This document shows positions 25,032-36,992 of a DNA stretch of 64,000 bases, piece after piece. The position numbers were made by a program, and so were the translations under genes. A model generated the notes under the pieces. The model saw only the letters and a list, made by a program, of their open reading frames with translations, was not told the DNA's origin and searched no databases. Source of the DNA: Faecalibacterium sp. I3-3-33 (GTDB lineage Bacteria; Bacillota; Clostridia; Oscillospirales; Ruminococcaceae); assembly GCF_023347295.1 (NCBI RefSeq), contig NZ_CP094469.1, forward strand, positions 744,001 through 808,000, given 5' to 3'. How positions within the stretch are numbered: the first letter of the stretch is position 1; the number at the start of each line of letters is the position of its first letter.

Positions 25032-25310
25032 AAAAAAATCCACAGCCGTGCCCTGTGTTTGCAGGGGCACAAGCGGTGGATTGGATTACTATAAAGATCC
25101 CGCCCGGTCGTCTGCGGTCAATCAAACCTACCCTTACGGACAGGTGGGTGCCCTGTCTCCGGAATCACGCTTCCTCATCGAGCCTCCATGGTCGACCCAT
25201 GGCGGGGAGGTCTGCAATCCACCGGAGAACTCCGGGCTCCCGTTGAATGATTAGTAGGATCATACAAACCGCAACAAATCGAGCCGGGCAGGAAGTCTTG
25301 CACGGGTCAA
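25032..25310 (-). ncRNA. Structured non-coding RNA candidate with its own terminator
   Basis: Minus strand, between two minus genes. A 10-bp long-range helix TCCTGCCCGG (25293-25284) with CCGGGCGGGA (25107-25098) encloses about 180 nt. Inside lie compact helices: CCGCCATGG/CCATGGAGG, and CCGGAG competing with two CTCCGG partners, suggesting a pseudoknot. The 3' end is a strong terminator: CCACCGCTTGTGCCCCTG (25079-25062) with CAGGGCACGGCTGTGG (25055-25040) then U7. No ORF explains it. A candidate promoter (TTCGAA/TACGAT, 18-nt spacer) lies inside the DUF1292 coding end (25362-25333). Family unassigned. Rfam raiA and 6S models should be tried first; the compact fold fits 6S poorly. Confidence 0.7.
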
Positions 25311-25323
25311 TCCGTCAAAGGAC

Positions 25324-25638
25324 TTACTCGATATCGTAGTCCTCGCTCAGACGCTGTTCGAACAGCTTGCTGACTTCCATCAGCACCTCGTCGTCCTCTA
25401 CAACGTCCAGATATTCGCCTTCGTCATCTTCCCCGACACTCAGGATCACCAGCTGGGCGTCCTCGTTCAGGTCCTCTTCGTTCTCGGCGTATTCCACAAC
25501 AGCCAGATAATGCACGCCCTTGTGGTCCAGCGCATCGATCACCTCAAAGGTGACCTCGTTGCCGTCCTCGTCCTCAAGGGTCATCAGGTCAGGCTGATAT
25601 TCTTCCTCAGTATTGGGGTTCTTGATCTCGTCAGACAT
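25324..25638 (-). CDS. DUF1292 family protein
   Basis: 104 aa from 25638 with AGGAG six nt upstream. Highly acidic. LMTLEDEDGNEVTFEVIDAL, then YLAVVEYAE and LVILSVGEDDEGEYLDVVED, is the DUF1292 (YrzB-like) pattern. In many Firmicutes it is adjacent to ruvX; here a plus-strand lipoprotein gene separates them. Function unknown. Confidence 0.9.
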   Translation of the reverse strand: MSDEIKNPNTEEEYQPDLMTLEDEDGNEVTFEVIDALDHKGVHYLAVVEYAENEEDLNEDAQLVILSVGEDDEGEYLDVVEDDEVLMEVSKLFEQRLSEDYDIE

Positions 25639-25886
25639 AATACGCTCCTGTATTGCTTTATCACAAAAAGCAGTTGATGCCGCGGGCTGTGCCCCGCTTG
25701 GTCTGCTTATAGTGTAGCGTGTTTTGCCCGGTTCGTCAAGATGCTTTTTCGCACAGAAATCATTGGATAAATTTTCACGCAATTTCCTCTCGCACTGCCG
25801 CGCAGAATATGGTATACTACTGGTTGAATCTTTTGCGCTGCACCGTGCAGCGTTGTAGTACAGTATATGGAACAGGGAGCGGGAAT

Positions 25887-26609
25887 ATGTTGAAAAAATT
25901 CGGGGCAGTCTGTCTTGTGGCGGTGCTGCTGCTTACCGGCTGCACGCTGCGGCCGCAGGAAAACGGCAGCAAAGTCCAGAGCATCAGCCGCCCGGCGGTG
26001 GAATCGGCCGAGTTGCAGTTCACCCACCCGGCGGCGGGAGACACGGTTGCGGTGTTCGATACCTCTGCGGGTGTTTTCCGGGCGGTGCTCTTCCCGGAAA
26101 AGGCTCCGCAGGCCTGCGATAACTTTATTGGTCTTGTACAGCAGGGCTACTACAACGGCCTTACCGTGAGCCGGGTGGAGAACCAGTTCGTGGTGGAAGC
26201 CGGGCAGGGCGCAGACGGCAAAGGCTCTACCATCTGGAAGGGCAGCCGCTACCCGGTGGAAGCATCGGACGGCCTGCACCATTACGCCGGGGCGCTGTGC
26301 ATGGGCGTGGACGCCTCCGGCGCGTGTGCCAGCGTGTTCTATGTAGTGGAATCGCTGCCGGGAGAGCAGTCGGTGACGCAGGAGCTGGTGGACCAGATGA
26401 ATGCCGCCGGTTACCGCGCCGAGGTGGTATCCGCTTACCAGACGGCGGGCGGTGCGCCCTATCTGGACTACACCGATACCGTGTTCGGGCAGGTGTACGA
26501 GGGCATGGACATCGTGGACGCCATCGCCCAGACCGCTGTGGACGAAAGCCAGAAGCCCACCACCGAGATCACCATCAACAGCGTGAGCATCGAGACCTAT
26601 CAGGGATAA
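25887..26609 (+). CDS. Cyclophilin-type peptidyl-prolyl isomerase lipoprotein
   Basis: 240 aa from 25887 (GGGAGCGGGA upstream). The signal peptide ends in a lipobox LLLTGC, so Cys18 is lipidated and the protein is anchored on the outer face of the membrane. The cyclophilin fold follows from about residue 55: FRAVLFPEKAPQACDNFIGL, GYYNGLTVSRV, FYVVESLPG and TVFGQVYEGMDIVDAIA. Some catalytic-core positions diverge from classical cyclophilins. Likely assists folding of exported proteins. A TGGTATACT extended -10 is at 25810. Confidence 0.88.
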   Translation: MLKKFGAVCLVAVLLLTGCTLRPQENGSKVQSISRPAVESAELQFTHPAAGDTVAVFDTSAGVFRAVLFPEKAPQACDNFIGLVQQGYYNGLTVSRVENQFVVEAGQGADGKGSTIWKGSRYPVEASDGLHHYAGALCMGVDASGACASVFYVVESLPGEQSVTQELVDQMNAAGYRAEVVSAYQTAGGAPYLDYTDTVFGQVYEGMDIVDAIAQTAVDESQKPTTEITINSVSIETYQG

Positions 26610-26620
26610 TAGTAAAGTCA

Positions 26621-26658
26621 AAAAATGATGCCTGTGCGTGAGCACAGGCATCATTTTT
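26621..26658. terminator. Bidirectional terminator
   Basis: A 17-bp perfect stem with GTGA loop: AAAAATGATGCCTGTGC (26621-26637) and GCACAGGCATCATTTTT (26642-26658). It lies between convergent genes and reaches the ruvX stop codon. Confidence 0.88.
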
Positions 26659-27089
26659 CATATCTCCCCGGGGTGTTCCTTGCGCCATGCAAGGTAGTCC
26701 TCCAGAATCACCGTGGCGCTGACCGAATCCAGGATCTCCTTGCGGCGGCTGCCGTAGGTGCCGCTTTCGTCCAGAAGGTCGGCGGCGGCGCAGGTAGTCT
26801 GGCGCTCGTCCCACATCCGCACCGGCAGGCCGCTCCAAAGCTCCACGGTCTTTGCCAGCTTGCGGCTCTTGGCGGCGCGTTCGCCCTCGGTGCCGTCCAT
26901 ATTCAGCGGCAGACCGATCAGGATCATCTCGGCTTCGATCTCCTTCGCCACCTCGCATACCCGGGCGGCTACTTTGTTGCGGGCCTTTAAGGTGATCTGG
27001 GGCGTGATGGCGGTGGTAAGAAATTCGGTGCGGTCACAGGTGGCAAGCCCGGTGCGGCTGTCCCCGTAGTCAACGGCTAAAATCTTCAT
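26658..27089 (-). CDS. ruvX: Putative pre-16S rRNA nuclease / Holliday junction resolvase YqgF
   Basis: 143 aa from 27089 (AAAGGGA upstream). RNase H-like fold: ILAVDYGDSRTGLATCD (residues 3-19), ILIGLPLNMDGTEGERA and VRMWDERQTTCAA, with the three acidic metal ligands Asp, Glu and Asp. Processes rRNA 5' ends; resolvase activity is debated. Divergent from addB. Confidence 0.92.
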   Translation of the reverse strand: MKILAVDYGDSRTGLATCDRTEFLTTAITPQITLKARNKVAARVCEVAKEIEAEMILIGLPLNMDGTEGERAAKSRKLAKTVELWSGLPVRMWDERQTTCAAADLLDESGTYGSRRKEILDSVSATVILEDYLAWRKEHPGEI

Positions 27090-27227
27090 ACAAAGTCCCT
27101 TTCCGGTGTGCAGAGTGTTTTTTTCAGTGTACCACAGCGGCGGCGGGATTGCAAAGAAAAGCGGTGGTTTTATCACCGGTTTCGTGTTACAATAAAGGCA
27201 AAAATCAACGAGCGGGAGGAAACCGAA

Positions 27228-30200
27228 ATGCTGAAACTGGTTCTGGGCGCTTCCGGCAGCGGCAAGACCACCCTGCTGTATGCCCGTATCCGCGCCCGCG
27301 CCGAGGCGGGCAAGCGCAGCATCCTGCTGGTGCCGGAGCAGTTCACTTCCAGCACCGAGGCACGCATCTACCGGGAGCTGGGAGATGCCCTTTCCGGTAT
27401 GGTGGAAAGTTATTCCTTCACCAGTCTGGCGGAGCATATCCTTGCGGCTCTTGGCGGTGCGGCGGTGCAGACCCTGACCGATGCCGGGCGGGCGGTGTTG
27501 GTGCGCCGTGCGCTGGAAGAATTGCAGGATAACGTGCACTACTACTACCGCCACCGGCGCAGCGCAGCCTTTTGCCAGATGGCTGCCGAGACCATCGACG
27601 AGCTGAAAAGCGCCGGGCTTTCCGGGCAGCAATTGCAGGAGCTTGCCCGGGACTGCGGTACCGAGAGCGCAAAGCTGGGCGAGCTGGCACTCATCTTTCA
27701 GGGCTACGAAAGCCTGCTGGCGGGCACCGGCATGGACCCCGCCGACCGTCTGGAACTGGCGGCCGACCGTCTGGAAGCTGCGCTTGCCCGGGACGAGCTG
27801 CCGGACTTTCTGCGCGAGCGCGAGGTGTTTATTGACGAGTTCGATACCTTCAACGCGCCCAAAAAGCGGCTGATGGGTGCCATGCTGGCTGCATTGCCTG
27901 CCGTGACGGTGGCGCTGTGCGAGGACGGCGCACCTATGCAGCCCGGTGATCTGGAGCTGTTCTCCGGCGCAAAGCAGGTGGCGGCGCAGCTGCGCCAGCT
28001 GGCGCGCAAAAACGGCGCACAGGTGGCCGCGCCGGAGCTGCTGCGGCGGGACCTGCGCCACAAAGACGCCCCGGGCCTTGCCGCCCTGACCGAACTGCTG
28101 GAGACCGGCAGCTGCACCCCGCCGGAAAGCGCCCCGGAGCTGCGGCTGTTTGCCGCCGCCAGCCGGGAAGAGGAAGCCCGCTGCGCCGCTGCCGCCATCC
28201 GCCGCCTGATGCGGCAGGGGGTGCGCTGCGGAAAAATTGCGGTGGTCTGCCGCGATATCAGCCTGTACCGGGCTGCGGTGCGGTACGAGTTCCGCATGGC
28301 AGAGATCCCTCTGTACTGCGATGAGCCCACCACCCCGGAGTTCAGCGCCCCCGCCACGGCGGTGCGGGCGCTGCTGGCATTGCTGCGGGGCGCGGACATG
28401 ACCGAGCAGCTGACCGTGCTGGCCAAGACAGGCCTGTGTGACCTGACCGAGCCGGAGGTCTGCGCGCTGGAAAACTACGCCTACACATGGTCGCCTAATG
28501 CGGCGGCGTGGCGGGCAGAATTTACCAAAAGCCCCCGGGGCTTCGGTGACGCCGAGCTGACCGAGGAAGATACGCTGAACCTGACCCGCGCCGAAAACGC
28601 CCGCAAAAAGCTGGTGACGGCGGTGGATACTTTGCGCAGTAAGGTGCGCAGCGCCAACGCCGAGCAGATCAGCCGGGCGCTGTATTTCTGTCTGAAGGAG
28701 CTGGGCGCAGAGGGACAGCAGGCCGCGCAGGTGGAGGATATCCGCGCCGCCCGGGGCATCCCGGCAGCAGAGGAAGCCGCCCGCGAGTGGAACGTGGTGA
28801 TGCAGCTGCTGGACGAGATGGCGCGGCTGCTGGGCAGTCAGGGCATCACCGTGCCGGAGTACGAGGATCTTTTCTGTCTGCTGCTGCGTTCGTCTGACCT
28901 TGGGCATATCCCGCAGACCTTGGACGCGGTGGTGCTGGCAAGCGCCGGTAAAATGCGTCTGGATGCGCCGGACTATGTGTTCGTGCTGGGGCTTGCGGAG
29001 GGGGAATTCCCCTGCACCCCGGCGGAAAGCGGCCTGCTGACCCACGCCGACCGCGACCTGCTGATGGCAAAACAGATCGATCTGCCGGACTGTTTTGAAA
29101 ACCGTGTGGTGCGGGAACAGGTCTGTTTTTATAAGGCACTTACTGCCCCGGCAAAGGGGCTGTGGATGAGCTGGCCAAAGGGGCAGGGGCAGACCCTGTG
29201 CGCCGCGCTGGAGCCCATCGTGGAGGCGTTGCAGCCCGCCGCGCCGCAGCTGGAACTGATCGACCTTGCCGCCACCCCCGCAGACGGCTTGGACGTGCTG
29301 GGCGGCGGCTGGCCGCTGACCGAGCTGGAGCGTGCCAGCCTGACCGAGGCGCTGCGCGCCCCCGGCGAAGGGGTACAGGCGCCCCGGGGGCTGGCACTGT
29401 TACAGCGCATGGAGCAGGATCCGCCCCGGCAGGTGCAGGATCTGCCCACGCTGGAAATGCTGCTGGGCAGGCGGCTGCACATCTCGCCCAGCCAGCTGGA
29501 AAAATACTATACCTGCCGCTACGGCTACTTTTTGCAGTATGTGCTGGGGCTCAAACCCCGCCGCCGTGCGGAGCTTTCGGCAGACCAGAGCGGTACCCTG
29601 ATGCACTGGGTCTTGCAGATGGCACTGGACCCTCACCCCGGGGCAGACAACCCCTGTGCCGGGCTGCGCCCCTTTTTGGAACTGGACGATGCCGCCATGG
29701 CTGACCTTGCCGCCGCGCTGGTGGACGAGTATGCGCGGCGCTATCTGCCAGAAGATACCGCACGCTTTGCCTATCTGCTCTCCCGGCTGAAAAAGAGCAT
29801 GACCAGCCTGTTGTGCTATCTGCGGGACGAGCAGAACCAGTCCCAATTTAAGCCCGTGGCCTGTGAGCTGAAAATAGGCCGGGGCGAGGATGCCGTGCCC
29901 GGGCAGGTGTACCGCCTGTCAGATGGGCGCACGGTGCAGCTGGTGGGCACGGTGGACCGCGCGGACGAGTGGATCGAGGACAACGGCACCCGCTGGGTGC
30001 GGGTGGTGGACTACAAGACCGGCAGCAAAAAGCTGGACTTGAAAGAAGTCTACTGCGGGCTGGACTGCCAGATGCTGCTGTATCTGTTCAGCCTGACCCG
30101 GGATTCCGGCGGGCGCTTTACCGGCGCACAGCCGGCGGGCGTGTTGTATCTGCTGGCCGACCCCGCCCCCCAGACCTTGCCCCGCGGACAGGCTGCCCGG

Positions 30201-30586
30201 GCGGTGGAGTACCAACTGGACGGCCTTGTGCGGGACGAGCAGAAGATCTTTGACGCGATGGACGCGGACGAAACCGGCAAGTATCTGCCCTTTGGCTACC
30301 GCAATGGCGCACCCAGCCCCTACCAGAAGGACAAGCGGGCGGACAGCGCCAAGCTCAGCCGCATTCAGCTGCATCTGGACGATCTTGTCACCCAGATGGG
30401 CGAGCAGCTTTACGGCGGGCAGATCGATGCCGAGCCGCTGGTGGTGAGCAGCAGCAAAAGCCCCTGTACTTGGTGCGATTACAGCTTTATCTGCTGCCAC
30501 GAGACCGGGCTGCACGAGCGTGCGCTGGAAGCCCCTGCAAAGCCCTTTGAACCCGAGGAAGAAAACGAAGAAGAGGAGGAACAGCC

Positions 30587-30590
<4 letters not shown>
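27228..30590 (+). CDS. addB: Helicase-exonuclease AddAB subunit AddB
   Basis: 1120 aa from 27228 (GGGAGGAAACC). N-terminal Walker A LGASGSGKTTLLYAR; inactivated helicase core; C-terminal RecB-type nuclease (VRVVDYKTGSKKLDLKEVYC, QMLLYLF). The four Cys of the Fe-S staple are present: YYTCRYGYFLQY near residue 760 and SPCTWCDYSFICCHETG at the C-terminus. Processes double-strand breaks for RecA loading. GTG start of addA overlaps its stop. Confidence 0.95.
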
Positions 30591-34273
<3,683 letters not shown>

Positions 34274-34275
34274 AA

Positions 34276-34411
34276 CGATTGAAAATGGCCTCCGCTGCGC
34301 TCTGGCCATGAATAGCGGAAGAATTATTTATATTTTCGCGTTTGTCGCGCTCTGCGGAGCGCGACAAACGCTATTTTCACGGGAAAGGTCGTAGAGGAAA
34401 ACAAGTGGCTT
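34276..34411 (-). repeat. CGCA-loop dispersed repeat, copy C1
   Basis: Minus-oriented copy directly after addA. Conserved domain 34276-34323 retains both interleaved helices. Hairpin GCGTTTGTCGCGCTC (34338-34352) / GAGCGCGACAAACGC (34357-34371) has a TGCG loop on plus, i.e. CGCA on its own strand. The cap extends to about 34411. Faces copy C2 across a central hairpin. Confidence 0.85.
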
Positions 34412-34416
34412 TACCC

Positions 34417-34449
34417 GCAACGCCTGTTTCCAAAGGAAACAGGCGTTGC
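34417..34449. repeat. Central hairpin between mirror repeats C1 and C2
   Basis: GCAACGCCTGTTTCC (34417-34431) is perfectly complementary to GGAAACAGGCGTTGC (34435-34449) with a 3-nt loop. Forms the axis of a symmetric composite. Confidence 0.8.
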
Positions 34450-34450
34450 A

Positions 34451-34586
34451 GATGCTGTTTTGATTTACGACCCCTCCTGTGAAAATGGGTTTCAGGAAAG
34501 TCCGCAGACTTTCCTGAAACCCGAAATTAAAATAACCATTCCGCTGAATATGGCCAGAGCGCAAGCGGAGGCCATTCAAAATCGTC
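34451..34586 (+). repeat. CGCA-loop dispersed repeat, copy C2
   Basis: Plus-oriented copy. Cap ACGACCCCTCCTGTGAAAAT, hairpin GGGTTTCAGGAAAGTC (34487-34502) - CGCA - GACTTTCCTGAAACCC (34507-34522), then the conserved domain (34540-34585) with CCGCT/AGCGG and ATGGCC/GGCCAT. Confidence 0.88.
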
Positions 34587-34634
34587 CCGTTGGCCGGAAA
34601 GTCATATTTTTTCCAAAGAACGCATAAAAAGTGC

Positions 34635-34663
34635 TTGACAGGGCAGATAAAGCGTGGTAAAAT
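34635..34663 (+). promoter_or_regulatory. Promoter of the infC-rpmI-rplT operon
   Basis: TTGACA (34635-34640), 17-nt spacer, TAAAAT (34658-34663): a near-consensus sigma-A promoter. Start near 34670 leaves a leader of roughly 195 nt. Confidence 0.85.
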
Positions 34664-34785
34664 AGCCGAGTAAAGAAAGCAGCTACGGCCTGTGCCGCGC
34701 TCGCCTTGTGGGAGAACGTCCCCGGGCTATACCCGAAACAGCAGCTTATTCCTTTGCGAATGCTGCGGCTTTGTGTGAAATTTCG

Positions 34786-34818
34786 CGCGGCTGTCCAGAA
34801 TATGGGCGGCCGCGTTTT
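34786..34818 (+). terminator. Attenuator-type terminator in the infC leader
   Basis: CGCGGCTGTCC (34786-34796) pairs along 11 bp (two G-U) with GGGCGGCCGCG (34804-34814), followed by TTTT. It lies inside the leader before infC, where L20-controlled attenuation is known in Firmicutes. Its use here is inferred. Confidence 0.6.
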
Positions 34819-34865
34819 CTATGCCAAATATTGCAACACTATGGATTTTGTTTGGAGGTGCATTC

Positions 34866-35399
34866 ATTATCGCTACCGCTGGAAAGTCGAAGGAACTGGA
34901 GATCAACGGCCAGATCCGTGATCGTGAGGTTCGCCTGATCGGTGCTGACGGCGAGCAGAAGGGCGTTGTGTCCATTCAGGTGGCCATGCGCGCTGCAGAA
35001 GAAGCCGGGCTCGATCTGGTAAAGATCGCACCGCAGGCTGTGCCGCCTGTGTGCAAGGTGCTGGACTACGGCAAATACCGTTTTGAACAGCAGAAGAAGG
35101 AGAAGGAAGCCAAGAAGAACCAGAAGGTGGTCGAGGTCAAGGAGACCCGCCTTTCGCTCAATATTGACACCAACGACTTCAACACCAAGCTCAACCAGAC
35201 TGCCAAATTCCTGGCAGCCGGACACAAGGTAAAGGTTTCGATCCGTTTCCGCGGCCGCGAAATGGCGCACAGTGCTCTGGGCGCAGACGTGCTGAAGCGG
35301 TTTGCCGAGGCTCTGCCTCAGGCATCCACCGATAAGCCGCCCGTGCTCGAGGGCCGCACGATGTCCATTCTGCTGATCCCGAAACCCAATAAGGACTAA
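34866..35399 (+). CDS. infC: Translation initiation factor IF-3
   Basis: 177 aa with a non-canonical ATT start at 34866, placed six nt after GGAGGT (34854-34859) and typical of infC autoregulation. An in-frame ATG at 34821 falls in the leader just after the terminator and would add 15 unrelated residues. IF3-N motif: INGQIRDREVRLIGADGEQ; IF3-C: VKVSIRFRGREMAHSALG with the long linker KKEKEAKKNQK. Prevents subunit joining and checks initiator tRNA. Confidence 0.93.
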   Translation: MIATAGKSKELEINGQIRDREVRLIGADGEQKGVVSIQVAMRAAEEAGLDLVKIAPQAVPPVCKVLDYGKYRFEQQKKEKEAKKNQKVVEVKETRLSLNIDTNDFNTKLNQTAKFLAAGHKVKVSIRFRGREMAHSALGADVLKRFAEALPQASTDKPPVLEGRTMSILLIPKPNKD

Positions 35400-35417
35400 T
35401 TTTAGGAGGAAACTAAA

Positions 35418-35621
35418 ATGGCTAAGATGAAACTGAAGACGCACTCCGGCGCTAAGAAGCGCTTTAAGCTGACCAAGAACGGCAAGATCAAGCGCGGTCA
35501 TGCATTCCGCAGCCACATCCTGACCAAGAAGACCACCAAGCTGACCCGTGGCTATCGTCAGCCCAGCTACGTTGATAAGACCAACGCAGCTACCATCAAG
35601 AGCATGCTGCCCTACGCCTAA
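35418..35621 (+). CDS. rpmI: 50S ribosomal protein L35
   Basis: 67 aa, highly basic. [20 protein letters not shown] and [20 protein letters not shown] are hallmark L35 sequences. AGGAGG precedes the ATG. Second gene of the IF3-L35-L20 operon. Confidence 0.97.
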   Translation: MAKMKLKTHSGAKKRFKLTKNGKIKRGHAFRSHILTKKTTKLTRGYRQPSYVDKTNAATIKSMLPYA

Positions 35622-35676
35622 GAGCGAGCCGCAGGTACACAAAACTTTCTACGAGATACTAAAGGAGATATAAAAA

Positions 35677-36027
35677 ATGGCACGTATCAAAGGCGCAACC
35701 ATGACCCACAAACGTCGTAAGAAGATGCTGAAGCTGGCCAAGGGCTTCTACGGCTGCAAGAGCAAGCACTTTAAGATGGCCAAGCAGCAGGTCATGAAGA
35801 GCGGCAACTACGCTCTGGCTGGCCGCCGCATGAAGAAGCGTCAGTTCCGCAACCTGTGGATCTGCCGTATCAACAATGCAGTTCGTCCTCTGGGCATGAA
35901 CTACTCCACCTTTATGGCTGGCCTGAAGAAGGCAGGCATCGAGCTGAACCGCAAGATGCTGTCTGAGATGGCCATCAACGATCCTCAGAGCTTTGCCGCT
36001 CTGGTCGAGACCGTGAAGAACGCCTGA
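35677..36027 (+). CDS. rplT: 50S ribosomal protein L20
   Basis: 116 aa, basic. [20 protein letters not shown] and [20 protein letters not shown] match L20. Needed for early 50S assembly. In Firmicutes it can bind the operon leader to repress the operon. Confidence 0.97.
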   Translation: MARIKGATMTHKRRKKMLKLAKGFYGCKSKHFKMAKQQVMKSGNYALAGRRMKKRQFRNLWICRINNAVRPLGMNYSTFMAGLKKAGIELNRKMLSEMAINDPQSFAALVETVKNA

Positions 36028-36044
36028 TAAAGACCTTGCATCGT

Positions 36045-36076
36045 GACGCCCGCGCGTATACGCGGGCGTCCGTTTT
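36045..36076 (+). terminator. First terminator after rplT
   Basis: GACGCCCGCG (36045-36054) with CGCGGGCGTC (36061-36070), short TTTT run. Confidence 0.75.
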
Positions 36077-36116
36077 GTATCCGGGCATTTTTTGCGGCCA
36101 GGGAAACAAGGCAACG

Positions 36117-36164
36117 GGGCAGCGCCCTGCCGCAGAAACCTGCGGCAGACGCTGCCCTTTTTCT
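36117..36164 (+). terminator. Second terminator after rplT
   Basis: GGGCAGCG (36117-36124) with CGCTGCCC (36150-36157), extended inside by CTGCCGCAG/CTGCGGCAG, followed by TTTTTCT. Tandem terminators insulate the ribosomal operon. Confidence 0.82.
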
Positions 36165-36209
36165 ATTGTATCCAAAGCAAAAGCATACACACCTGTTCGG
36201 GAGGGACTC

Positions 36210-36992
36210 ATGGACGAAAAGATCACCAGCCGGGAAAACGCAAAAGTAAAATACGCCTGCCGCCTTGCTTCCAGTGCGGCATTCCGCCGCACCGAGGGGC
36301 GCTTTCTGGCCGAGGGGCGCAAATTGTGCCCGGAGCTTGCCCGCGGCGCAGAGCTGGAGACCCTGTTTTATACCGAAAATGCGCTGGAAAAGTGCCCGGA
36401 GCTTGCCGCTTTGCCGGGCGAGCATTATCTGGTAGAGGATCATGTGGCGGACAAGCTGGCAGACGTGGGCACCCATCAGGGGGTGTTCGGGGTGTTCCGC
36501 ACCCCGGTGCATACCTTGGAGGAGGTGCGCCCCGGCGGGCGGTATCTGGCACTGGAACGGGTGCAGGACCCCGGCAACGTGGGCACTTTGCTGCGCAGCG
36601 CGGCGGCCTTTGGCTTTGACGGCGTCATCCTGAGCGAGGGCTGCGCCAGTGTCTATGCCCCCAAGACCCTGCGCGCCTCCATGGGCGCGGCGGTGCGCAT
36701 CCCGGTCATCGAGACCGGTGCCATGCCGCAGGCCATCGCCCTGCTGCGGGAAAAAGGCATCACCTGCCTTGCGGCGGCGCTGTACCAGTCCCAGCCGCTC
36801 AGTGCGGCAAAGGCCGGGCATCCCGGCGGCGTCTGCGTGGTCATCGGCAGCGAGGGTCAGGGCCTGACCGAGGAGACCATCGCTGCCTGCAACAGCACGG
36901 TGCGCATCCCCATGACCGACCGGGTGGAAAGCCTGAACGCCGGCATCGCGGGCAGCATCCTGCTGTGGCACTTCCGGGAGGAGAGCCTGTGA
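36210..36992 (+). CDS. TrmH/SpoU family RNA 2'-O-methyltransferase
   Basis: 260 aa from 36210 (GGGAGGG at 36199-36205). N-terminal substrate-binding domain: ITSRENAKVKYACRLASSAA and EGRFLAEGRKL. SpoU catalytic knot: ALERVQDPGNVGTLLRSAAA, VVIGSEGQGL and IPMTDRVESLNAGIAGSIL. Closest to the 23S rRNA methyltransferase subgroup (RlmB/TsnR-like). The end overlaps the dprA GTG start. Confidence 0.9.
   Translation: MDEKITSRENAKVKYACRLASSAAFRRTEGRFLAEGRKLCPELARGAELETLFYTENALEKCPELAALPGEHYLVEDHVADKLADVGTHQGVFGVFRTPVHTLEEVRPGGRYLALERVQDPGNVGTLLRSAAAFGFDGVILSEGCASVYAPKTLRASMGAAVRIPVIETGAMPQAIALLREKGITCLAAALYQSQPLSAAKAGHPGGVCVVIGSEGQGLTEETIAACNSTVRIPMTDRVESLNAGIAGSILLWHFREESL

Noticed and set aside
25032..25310. 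6S RNA, RNase P RNA, SRP RNA or tmRNA
   Set aside because: No RNase P or SRP core motifs and no tRNA-like CCA end. The fold is not a simple rod with a central bubble, so 6S was not assigned.
36036..36209. N-terminal extension of the TrmH-type methyltransferase
   Set aside because: The in-frame extension runs through two terminators. The ATG at 36210 has GGGAGGG and begins the conserved protein.
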